A program made the position numbers and the translations under genes. A stretch of DNA of 6,200 nt from DASTYK01 sp964384585 (GTDB lineage Bacteria > Gemmatimonadota > Gemmatimonadetes > Longimicrobiales > RSA9): positions 1-6,200 of the forward strand of contig CAYLME010000194.1 of assembly GCA_964384585.1 (NCBI GenBank), given 5' to 3'. Shown here one piece after another: positions 1 through 5,579 of the stretch. The notes beneath the pieces are model-generated. The model saw only the letters and a list, made by a program, of their open reading frames with translations. It did not search any database and was not told the DNA's origin. How positions within the stretch are numbered: the stretch's first letter is position 1; every line of letters begins with the position of its first letter.

Positions 1-84
1 CCGGGAGACTCCCACGGCGCCGCCCGGTATCGTCCCCACTGGCGTCGCACTGCCCCGTAAATGCGTCTATCTTCGGGCAGCACC
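1..84. other. Upstream region without a supported gene
   Basis: I see no gene here that I can support. Short reading frames run in from the left edge (one stops at 58-60, another at 86-88) and could be the tail of a neighbouring gene, but they are too short to judge. The few inverted repeats (for example 3-13, and 50-55 with 75-80) are short and lack a T tract, so I do not call a terminator. Confidence 0.4.
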
Positions 85-118
85 TTGACCTGCAGACCAT
101 ATTACTACATCGTAATAT
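85..118 (+). promoter_or_regulatory. Candidate promoter -35 and ArsR-type operator palindrome
   Basis: TTGACC at 85-90 matches five of six bases of the sigma-70 -35 box. It is followed by an AT-rich perfect inverted repeat, ATATTAC (99-105), a 6-base spacer, and GTAATAT (112-118), in otherwise very GC-rich DNA. The palindrome covers the place where the -10 element must lie. The best -10-like hexamers are TACATC (106-111, spacer 15) and TAATAT (113-118, spacer 22), so spacing is not ideal. ArsR/SmtB repressors bind AT-rich dyads of about this size over promoters, and an ArsR gene sits downstream in the same transcription unit. Operator function is inferred from this; the exact -10 is uncertain. 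Confidence 0.65.
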
Positions 119-123
119 AGAAC

Positions 124-129
124 GGGGAC
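124..129 (+). promoter_or_regulatory. Ribosome binding site for the persulfide dioxygenase gene
   Basis: GGGGAC lies about 7 nt before the ATG at 136. An earlier ATG at 131 is out of frame and reaches a stop after two codons, so 136 is the only sensible start served by this site. Confidence 0.55.
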
Positions 130-135
130 GATGCG

Positions 136-1590
136 ATGATTGTACGGCGCTTCTACGACGACAACCTGGCACAGGCGAGCTGGCTGGTGGGATGCGGTGC
201 GAGCGGTGAAGCGCTCGTGGTGGATCCGAACCGGGACGTGGACCAGTACATCCGTGCGGCGGAGGCGGAGGGAGTGCGGGTCACGCACGTGACGGAGACG
301 CACATCCACGCGGACTTCGTTTCGGGTGCGCGGGAGCTGGCCGCGCGCACCGGGGCGCGGTTGTACCTGTCGGCGGAGGGCGGTCCTGACTGGAGCTACC
401 GGTACGCGAGCGAAGCCAACGCGGTGCTGCTACGTGACGGCGACGAGTTCCGGGTCGGCAACGTGCGCGTGCGGGTGATGCACACGCCGGGTCATACGCC
501 CGAGCACATCGTCTTCATCGTGACGGACGGCGCCTCGGCGGACCAGCCGATGGGTGTGATGACGGGCGATTTCGTGTTTGTCGGGGATGTCGGCCGTCCG
601 GACCTGCTCGAGAAGGCGGCCGGTGTGGCGGGCACGATGGAAGCGGGCGCGCGCGACCTGTATGCGTCGCTCGCACGCTTCCGCGACGAGTTGCCGGACT
701 ACGTGCAGCTATGGCCGGGGCATGGTGCGGGCAGCGCATGCGGCAAGTCGCTCGGTGCGGTGCCGCAGAGCACGCTGGGTTACGAGAAGCTGTTCAACCT
801 GGGCCTCGCAGCGGAGAGCGAAGCCGAGTTCGTGCAGATGATTCTCACGGGTCAGCCGGAGCCGCCGAAGTACTTCGCGGAGATGAAGCGCATCAACCGT
901 GACGGCCCGTCGCTGCTGGGCGGCTTCCGCCGCCCGCCGCGACTGCCGGAGAACCTGCTGGATACGCTGCTCGCTGACGGTTCGGTGGTGATCGACACGC
1001 GCAGCGCGGGCGAGTACGCGGCGGGCCACATACCGGGCACGATCAACATCCCGCAGAACCGCAGCTTCACGACGTGGGCCGGCTGGCTGGTTCCGTACGA
1101 TCGTGACTTTCATCTGATCGTTGACGATGCGTGCGAGCACTGCCTGGAAGCGGCGGTCCGCGATCTCGCGATGATCGGCCTGGACCGCGTTGCCGGCTAC
1201 TTCGACGTGCGGGTGCTGGAGTCGGCGCGCGACCACGGGCGCTCGCTGGAGACGATCGAGCACGTGGACCTGGCGCAGGTGCAGGCGCTGCTGCGCAATG
1301 GTGCAGCGCACGTGATCGACGTGCGTGGTGCTGCGGAGTGGGAGGCAGGCCACCTGCCGGGCGTCACGAACATCCCGGTCGGCCACCTGACGGACAGACT
1401 GCATGAGATCCCGCGTGACCGGCCCGTGGTGGTGCACTGCCAGACGGGCAGCCGCTCCGCGATCGCGGCGAGTGTGCTGAAGGCAAACGGGATCGACGAC
1501 GTCGCGAACTACACGGGCGGCTTCAGCGAATGGAACGCGGCGGGCCAGCCAGTGGTGCGCGAGGAGAGTGCGGTCGCAACGTCGGCATGA
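136..1590 (+). CDS. CstB/BLH-type persulfide dioxygenase-rhodanese fusion (MBL fold)
   Basis: Predicted cytoplasmic non-heme iron enzyme that oxidises protein or low-molecular-weight persulfides and transfers sulfane sulfur. The N-terminal metallo-beta-lactamase domain (about residues 1-250) has H56-x-H58-x-D60, TPGH ending in H120, and TGD with D145; H56, H120 and D145 match the iron ligands of ETHE1-type dioxygenases. PGHGAGSACGK carries Cys202, at the place of the reactive Cys201 reported for Staphylococcus CstB. A first rhodanese-like domain (about 270-365) has IDTR at 286-289 but no CxxGxRS loop; DDACEHC (330-336) sits there instead, so it is probably a pseudorhodanese. The second rhodanese domain (about 380-475) has an intact loop, CQTGSRS at 435-441. 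Length and domain order fit the CstB/BLH family. The gene lies behind the palindromic operator and upstream of an ArsR regulator, as expected for a sulfide/persulfide detoxification unit. Family assignment is firm; the exact substrate is inferred. Confidence 0.93.
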   Translation: MIVRRFYDDNLAQASWLVGCGASGEALVVDPNRDVDQYIRAAEAEGVRVTHVTETHIHADFVSGARELAARTGARLYLSAEGGPDWSYRYASEANAVLLRDGDEFRVGNVRVRVMHTPGHTPEHIVFIVTDGASADQPMGVMTGDFVFVGDVGRPDLLEKAAGVAGTMEAGARDLYASLARFRDELPDYVQLWPGHGAGSACGKSLGAVPQSTLGYEKLFNLGLAAESEAEFVQMILTGQPEPPKYFAEMKRINRDGPSLLGGFRRPPRLPENLLDTLLADGSVVIDTRSAGEYAAGHIPGTINIPQNRSFTTWAGWLVPYDRDFHLIVDDACEHCLEAAVRDLAMIGLDRVAGYFDVRVLESARDHGRSLETIEHVDLAQVQALLRNGAAHVIDVRGAAEWEAGHLPGVTNIPVGHLTDRLHEIPRDRPVVVHCQTGSRSAIAASVLKANGIDDVANYTGGFSEWNAAGQPVVREESAVATSA

Positions 1591-1668
1591 GCATGACACC
1601 AGCATATCAGCAGTGCCGCGGGTGCGCGTGTCAGGCGCGCGGTCGCGACGTGAGCATGAGCATTACAC
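1570..1668 (+). repeat. Imperfect 30-bp direct repeat (two copies, 69 bp apart)
   Basis: Copy A (1570-1599) and copy B (1639-1668) align without gaps at 26 of 30 positions. Each contains a potential start codon followed by AGC, at 1587 in copy A and 1656 in copy B. The 69-bp period equals 23 codons, so both starts are in frame with the ArsR gene. Copy A also spans the stop codon of the dioxygenase gene. Just after copy B, an 8-bp unit CGCAGGCG is repeated in tandem at 1668-1683. The pattern suggests an old local duplication. Confidence 0.7.
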
Positions 1669-1700
1669 GCAGGCGCGCAGGCGCAGGACGGAATCGAATC

Positions 1701-2027
1701 ATGGCAGAATACACGCTGGGACCGGAGTTGCTCGAGCTGGTCGCGGAGCGCTTCAAGGCACTGGGCGAGCCCGCGCGCCTGAGCATTCTCAACGCACTGC
1801 GCGAGAGCGAGATGAGTGTCTCCGACATCATGGAGGTCACGGGTCTCGGCCAGGCGAACGTGTCGAAGCACCTGCAGATGCTGCACGGGCTCGGCTTCGT
1901 CGATCGCCGGCGCGACGGCCTGTACGTGTACTACCGCCTCGCCGACAAGGACATCTTCCGGCTGTGCGACATGATGTGCGGCAGGATCGAGCGCGAGGCA
2001 GAGGACCGCACGCGCTACTTCAGTTGA
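1701..2027 (+). CDS. ArsR/SmtB-family transcriptional repressor, probable persulfide/thiol-stress sensor
   Basis: A 108-residue winged helix-turn-helix regulator. It has the ArsR signature FKALGEPARLSIL (18-30), the recognition-helix region GLGQANVSKHLQMLHGLG (48-65) and the beta-wing RRDGLYVYYRL (70-80). ArsR proteins repress as dimers and leave DNA on binding metal or, in the BigR/SqrR/YgaV branch, on cysteine polysulfide formation; that branch controls persulfide dioxygenase and sulfide genes. Here the usual CVC of helix alpha-3 reads SVS (39-41), and the only cysteines are C89 and C93 (CDMMC) in the last helix. I chose ATG 1701 because AGGACGGA (1685-1692) precedes it and the length fits the family. 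The frame is open further back to ATG 1587 (ATGA overlap with the preceding stop) and ATG 1656; the longest form would add 38 residues with a CxxCxC motif. The palindrome at 99-118 is its likely target. Confidence 0.9.
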   Translation: MAEYTLGPELLELVAERFKALGEPARLSILNALRESEMSVSDIMEVTGLGQANVSKHLQMLHGLGFVDRRRDGLYVYYRLADKDIFRLCDMMCGRIEREAEDRTRYFS

Positions 2028-2039
2028 GGCGCGGTCCTC
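2001..2039. terminator. Stem-loop between convergent genes, possible bidirectional terminator
   Basis: A perfect 9-bp inverted repeat, GAGGACCGC (2001-2009) and GCGGTCCTC (2031-2039), encloses a 21-base loop. The loop contains the ArsR stop codon (2025-2027), and the distal arm runs into the receptor gene's stop (2038-2040). The stem could act on transcripts from both strands. No T tract follows on either side, so it is not a classical intrinsic terminator and its function is uncertain. Confidence 0.4.
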
Positions 2040-4197
2040 AGAAGACCCAGCGTACACCGACCACTGGCATGGTCGGCAGCGGCGAGAGCGGCTGCAGCTC
2101 GCTGAGGCTGTCCTCGCGGTAGTAGAAGAGGGCGCTGCGCTGCGTGAACGCGTTGATCAGCTTCGCGTACGGCGTGATCCGCACGAGCCGCCCGTTCCAT
2201 CGCAGCGAGAAGTCCCCACTCAATACTGCATCCACCCGCATGTAGGGCCGGTCCTCGAGCGACGTCACGCTTTCCGGCGCCGGCTCCTGTCCCACGAACA
2301 GTGACGGTCGGTCGAGTACGATGGACGTGAGCGGCACGCCTGCGCCATACACGCCAGCGACGTCGAACTGCAACGGGCCCCGGCCGGTTCCCGCACCGAG
2401 GAATGCCAGGTGCTGCGGTCCTCGTACCGAATCGAAGAGTGCAGGCCCTGCAAGCAGCGAGTAGCCGGCGGTGATGCTCGAGCGGTTCCGCACGTAAGCC
2501 AGTGAAACCTCGGCGCCCGGTGCGAACTCCGCATCTTCGACGCTGCCCGGCAGGTGGCGCCTGCGCAGGAAGCCGCTCGCTTCGAGCGCAAACGAATCAC
2601 TGCGATGCGAGATGTGCAGTTCGTACTGCGTGGCGAGGCGGATCGGCGTAAGCAGCTCGGTCGATGCGGCGGCGGCGACGCCGGGCGTGGACTCGAGCAC
2701 ACCGATCTGCGAGTAGCGGCCTGCAGACAGAGTAGCCGTGGTCGAGCCATTGCCGAGCCACGTGATCGCGAAGCGCGGCAACAGGTGCGGACTTGCCTTC
2801 GACTCGACCATCGCGCGCACTCCGCCGTGCAGCGAAATCCGCGGCGACGGCCGCCACGTCACGTCGCCGAATGCGGCGCCTGTGAGTGCGGTGGCCGACG
2901 CACACGGCAGCGAGGGCGTGCATGCCACCGGCCCCAGCGTTTCAGGCGCGAGCGGATCGGAACTCGCGCTGCTCAGTCGCTCGAGCCAGAACTTCTCGAA
3001 CTCGACGCCCGCGGAATAGCGTGCATTGTCGCTGCTCCAGCCGTGCGACGCCGTGAGGCCCGCACGATCGAACGTCGCCTGCATGTGACCGTCCGGCGCG
3101 GACAACAGCGGCAGCTCGATGATGCCGCGGCTGTATGCTGCGGACAGGAGCGGTCCCGAACCCGGGCGGTCGCTGCCCCATGAGATGACCGTTGCCAGGT
3201 TATCCCAGGATGCTTCGTCGTCGGCGAGGTCGCGCGGGATGCGAACGGTCTCGCGTGTGCCGAGCGCGAGCGTGCGGAACGACTTTCCTTCCCCGGTCCG
3301 CCACGACGTGCGGACGAGTGCGTCGCTGTATGCATACTCGAAGCGATCGTCGATCACGGCGTCCACTGCTTCGTCGTTCACACGGCGCGCGGCCGCAGCC
3401 ACCGAGCCCGAGCCGACAGGCGCCTCGAAGCCCAGCCGGCTCGTCAGCAGACCGACTTCGCCCCACGCACGCAGCTTTTCCGCAGGCGCGCGCGTCATGT
3501 ACTCCACGATGTAGCTGGTGCCACCGTCATAGCGCGCGGGCGCACCCGCCGTCCGCAGCTCCGCCTGTGCGAGCAGCTGCGACTCGACCGGCGGCAGGAT
3601 CGCGCCGAGATGCAGCGGCGCGTTGATCGCCGCACCATCGATCAGGACGCGTCCGCGCTCGGTCGTCGAGCCCCACACGTTCAGCGAGCGCCCGGGCGCG
3701 CCGCCAGGATCCGACGCCGGTTCGCGCGGCTCCGCCTGCACGAGATCCCGCAGCGCGGCCGGCACCGCCGTGCGCAGTGCACTGTTCTGCCGCTGCTCCA
3801 TCTCCGCGAGCAGCGAATCCGCGGTGCCATGTACACCCGGCGCCTGGACGGCGCGGCTCGCAGGGACGTATACGCGCGTGACCGGGATCGGCTGCACCTC
3901 GAGCGGCACGTTCACCACGACGTCGCTGCCGCTGCGCAGCACGACGCGCAGCTCTGCGCCTTCATATCCGGGATGGCGAATGATCAGCCAGTACTCGGCG
4001 GGCGGAAGCTGATGGAAGGTGTAGTCGCCGCTGGCGTCGGTGAACACCTCGCGGTCGTTACCGCCACCGAGCAGACGCACGCTCGCGTGGGTGACACCGT
4101 CGCCCGACTCGATGTCGAGAACGCGTCCACGAAGCTGTGCCGCCGCCGGAGCGACGGCCGTCAGCAGATACAGGATGGAAAGAACGACAACACGCAA
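2038..4197 (-). CDS. TonB-dependent-receptor-like outer-membrane protein with N-terminal carboxypeptidase-regulatory-like domain
   Basis: A 719-residue outer-membrane protein. Residues 1-21 form a Sec signal peptide ending in AAAQ. Residues about 22-105 resemble a carboxypeptidase-regulatory-like beta-sandwich (GRVLD, then DASGDYTFHQLPPAEYWL). A plug-like segment follows (about 145-240, including GSTTERGRVLIDG). The rest is a beta-strand-rich barrel ending in VGVRWVF, with the C-terminal Phe typical of Bam-inserted proteins. A C-x5-C pair (C426, C432) may close a surface loop. I see no clear TonB box and no STN signalling domain, and the protein is short for a SusC-like receptor (commonly 900 residues or more). 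The ligand is unknown. The start is TTG at 4197: no ATG or GTG lies upstream in frame before a TAA, the signal peptide begins there, and GGGA (4208-4211) lies 10 nt ahead. It begins 4 nt after the anti-sigma stop, so translation is probably coupled. Confidence 0.82.
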   Translation of the reverse strand: MRVVVLSILYLLTAVAPAAAQLRGRVLDIESGDGVTHASVRLLGGGNDREVFTDASGDYTFHQLPPAEYWLIIRHPGYEGAELRVVLRSGSDVVVNVPLEVQPIPVTRVYVPASRAVQAPGVHGTADSLLAEMEQRQNSALRTAVPAALRDLVQAEPREPASDPGGAPGRSLNVWGSTTERGRVLIDGAAINAPLHLGAILPPVESQLLAQAELRTAGAPARYDGGTSYIVEYMTRAPAEKLRAWGEVGLLTSRLGFEAPVGSGSVAAAARRVNDEAVDAVIDDRFEYAYSDALVRTSWRTGEGKSFRTLALGTRETVRIPRDLADDEASWDNLATVISWGSDRPGSGPLLSAAYSRGIIELPLLSAPDGHMQATFDRAGLTASHGWSSDNARYSAGVEFEKFWLERLSSASSDPLAPETLGPVACTPSLPCASATALTGAAFGDVTWRPSPRISLHGGVRAMVESKASPHLLPRFAITWLGNGSTTATLSAGRYSQIGVLESTPGVAAAASTELLTPIRLATQYELHISHRSDSFALEASGFLRRRHLPGSVEDAEFAPGAEVSLAYVRNRSSITAGYSLLAGPALFDSVRGPQHLAFLGAGTGRGPLQFDVAGVYGAGVPLTSIVLDRPSLFVGQEPAPESVTSLEDRPYMRVDAVLSGDFSLRWNGRLVRITPYAKLINAFTQRSALFYYREDSLSELQPLSPLPTMPVVGVRWVF

Positions 4198-4201
4198 GGA
4201 G

Positions 4202-4690
4202 TCAGCGTCCCGTGTTCGTTACCTCGATCGTCACATTGAGGTCGGGTCGCGTGCGGACGACTTCACCGCGCGCCAGCAGTGCGGCCACCACCCCATCCAC
4301 CAGGACGCGCGCCTCCCGCACGTCCGCCGGCACACTCACCGTCAGTGTCGTACCGGCCCCTGCCACCTCCACATCGATCTCACCGTCGCGTGCAGTGAAG
4401 CCAGGTGCTTCCGATGCACTGTAATCGACGATGACGTCCTGCCGCTGCTCGAACGAGATCCGGATGCGCGTTCCTTCGACCGCACCCGTGAGTGCGATCG
4501 TCACGGCACCATCGACCGGCAGCACGGCGAGCGCGCCACTCGATTCCGGTCCCGGCTCTTGGGTACTCCCGACCGGTGCAGCGGGTTCCGTGAACACGCG
4601 CTCGACGATAACAGGTGTCACAATTGCGGCCGCAGCGGCACCCGCGAGAAGGACCAGACCGGCGGCCCATCGCAGGGCTGTCTGTCGCAC
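4202..4690 (-). CDS. Anti-sigma factor, C-terminal part: transmembrane helix and periplasmic domain (gene broken by assembly gap)
   Basis: The frame given begins at GTG 4690 (162 residues) but is open without a stop up to the gap at 4746, so the GTG is probably not the true start. It encodes RVRQTALRW followed by one hydrophobic helix (about residues 8-29, rich in Leu, Ala, Val) and then about 130 mostly beta-forming residues, ending in VTIEVTNTGR. Basic residues before the helix predict a cytoplasmic N-terminus and a periplasmic C-terminal domain. This is the standard layout of the second half of a membrane anti-sigma factor, and the first half lies just upstream on the same strand (4756-5076). 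The two would join in frame if the true gap length were 2 more than a multiple of 3, for example 11 instead of 10. The C-terminal domain may sense an envelope signal or touch the receptor encoded next; I do not recognise its family. A separate small membrane protein is the less likely alternative. Confidence 0.7.
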   Translation of the reverse strand: MRQTALRWAAGLVLLAGAAAAAIVTPVIVERVFTEPAAPVGSTQEPGPESSGALAVLPVDGAVTIALTGAVEGTRIRISFEQRQDVIVDYSASEAPGFTARDGEIDVEVAGAGTTLTVSVPADVREARVLVDGVVAALLARGEVVRTRPDLNVTIEVTNTGR

Positions 4691-4717
4691 ACGCGGCGGA
4701 CCGGCGGCGGGCGCAAC

Positions 4718-4745
4718 AAAAAAAGAGCGGCCCGAAGGCCGCTCT
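4718..4745 (-). terminator. Strong intrinsic terminator-like hairpin with TTCG loop and T7 tract
   Basis: On the minus strand, AGAGCGGCC (4745-4737), loop TTCG (4736-4733) and GGCCGCTCT (4732-4724) form a perfect 9-bp stem, followed by a run of seven Ts (4724-4718). This is the textbook form of a Rho-independent terminator with an extra-stable tetraloop. On the plus strand the seven As precede the stem, so the element could be bidirectional if Ts occupy the adjacent gap. It points down the four-gene operon and falls inside the anti-sigma gene, directly beside the N gap. It is either an attenuator or a mark of misassembly. Confidence 0.7.
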
Positions 4746-4755
4746 NNNNNNNNNN
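4746..4755. other. Assembly gap of 10 Ns inside the anti-sigma gene
   Basis: Ten undetermined bases separate the terminator hairpin from the zinc-domain half of the anti-sigma gene. The length equals that of the other gap, so it is probably a placeholder. The reading frame changes across it. Confidence 0.95.
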
Positions 4756-5076
4756 CCGGGCCGACGCGGCTGTACGCGCCGCCCTGTGCGCGTCGAGATC
4801 GATCGTCCGTTCGGAAACCGGCCCATCACTGTCCGCCATGGCGGCAGCAAAGGTGCGGGCGGCGAACTCGGGCGAGTCCCACGCCGCGGGCTCGGCGGCA
4901 TCCATGCGTGCGATCGCCCAGGCGAACCGCGCCCGGCTGTCCACGATCGTGGCCAGCTCCGCCGCGCACTCCGCACATGTTTCCAGGTGNNNNNNNNNNG
5001 CGGCCTGCTGCTCCTCGACCCCGGTCAGCTCGCCATCAGTGTAAGCGACGAGCGTCTCGCGCGACGCGTGTGTCAT
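4756..5076 (-). CDS. zf-HC2 anti-sigma factor, N-terminal zinc-finger part (gene broken by assembly gaps)
   Basis: Starts at ATG 5076, overlapping the sigma-factor stop as ATGA, with a strong Shine-Dalgarno GAGGAGG (5084-5090). The protein shows the anti-sigma zinc-finger pattern: LVAYTDGEL (9-17), then HLETCAEC with H30-x3-C34-x2-C37, and possibly H3 as fourth ligand in place of the more usual Cys. Four residues (26-29) are lost in the gap at 4990-4999; other family members suggest fewer residues there. A cytoplasmic linker runs to the gap at 4746. Such domains clamp an ECF sigma factor and keep it from RNA polymerase until a signal arrives; here the partner is the sigma encoded directly upstream. 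The reading after the gap in this frame has no membrane segment and looks wrong, so the true continuation is most likely the part at 4202-4690. Confidence 0.82.
4990..4999. other. Assembly gap of 10 Ns inside the zinc-finger motif
   Basis: Ten undetermined bases interrupt the segment between the DGEL motif and the H-x3-C-x2-C motif of the anti-sigma factor. The frame is kept across it, so the true length is probably congruent with 10 modulo 3, for example 4 or 10. Confidence 0.95.
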
Positions 5077-5579
5077 TCCGTTACCTCCTCGAGATACGCC
5101 GAGCGGAACCGCTGCAGCGCTCTGCCAATCACGACGGAGACCGACTCCGCCTTTACATGCACGATGTCCGCGATCTCGCGGTGCTTGAAACCCGATTCAC
5201 GCAGTACGAGCACTTCACGATCACGCGGTGAAAGACGGGCGAGCGCGGCGCGCACCTGCGCGACCGACTCGCTGCGTTCGAGTGCCTGCTCCGGCGTCTG
5301 TGGTGCGTCGGTATCGATCGGTATCTGGCGACGTCGCATCATGTCTGCGCGTCGCGCGTGGTCGCGGACGAGGTTCGTCGCAACCCGGTACAGCCATGCC
5401 CGTGCGTTCTGCATCGGCTTGTCGGGGTCCGCACGGAGCAGCCGCATGAGCGCTTCCTGCGCGAGGTCCTCCGACAGGTCGGGATCGCCTGTCAGCCGGT
5501 GCACGTAGCGCAGCAGTTCGCGGTGCCACTGCGTAAGGTCCGCAGGGCTGTGCTCGACGACCGCGGCCGCTTCCCTCAC
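5073..5579 (-). CDS. RNA polymerase ECF-type sigma factor
   Basis: A 168-residue group 4 sigma factor that redirects RNA polymerase to a small regulon. Region 2 spans about residues 19-85, with DLAQEALMRLLR (38-49) and ARAWLYRVATNLVRDHARR (59-77). A short linker leads to region 4 (about 108-160), with LSPRDREVLVLRESGFKHREIA (helix-turn-helix, 116-137) and a final IGRALQRFR helix. There is no extra C-terminal domain. I place the start at GTG 5579, which overlaps the lipoprotein stop as GTGA. The frame extends to GTG 5621, which has GGGGGA about 6 nt ahead and would give 182 residues, but the extra codons are poor in third-position G/C and overlap the lipoprotein by 46 nt. The stop overlaps the anti-sigma ATG, implying coupled, near-stoichiometric synthesis of sigma and anti-sigma. 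Its targets probably include this operon; that is inference. Confidence 0.92.
   Translation of the reverse strand: MREAAAVVEHSPADLTQWHRELLRYVHRLTGDPDLSEDLAQEALMRLLRADPDKPMQNARAWLYRVATNLVRDHARRADMMRRRQIPIDTDAPQTPEQALERSESVAQVRAALARLSPRDREVLVLRESGFKHREIADIVHVKAESVSVVIGRALQRFRSAYLEEVTE
5084..5090 (-). promoter_or_regulatory. Strong Shine-Dalgarno for the anti-sigma gene
   Basis: GAGGAGG lies 7 nt before the ATG at 5076, within the last codons of the sigma gene. It is the best ribosome binding site in the operon. Together with the ATGA overlap it suggests that the anti-sigma is translated at least as well as its sigma partner. Confidence 0.75.

Noticed and set aside
1..27. Inverted repeats GGGAG-A-CTCCC (3-13) and CCGGG/CCCGG (1-5 with 23-27)
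   Set aside because: They are short, mutually exclusive, without a T tract and cut by the window edge; not enough for a terminator.
131..139. Two-codon frame (ATG CGA TGA) overlapping the dioxygenase start as ATGA
   Set aside because: It could be a minimal upstream frame, but the ribosome site is too close to ATG 131 to serve it, so chance is the better explanation.
709..1605. Minus-strand open frame of 298 codons under the dioxygenase gene
   Set aside because: The plus-strand protein has full catalytic motifs; the antisense translation is Arg/His/Val-rich without any domain.
2554..3183. Long plus-strand open frame (209 codons) inside the receptor gene
   Set aside because: It lies antisense to a clear outer-membrane protein, and its translation is Arg/Ala-rich low-complexity sequence typical of shadow frames in high-GC DNA.
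3610..4239. Second 209-codon plus-strand frame over the receptor N-terminus
   Set aside because: It is antisense to the signal peptide, carboxypeptidase-regulatory-like and plug regions, with no recognisable domain and shadow-like composition.
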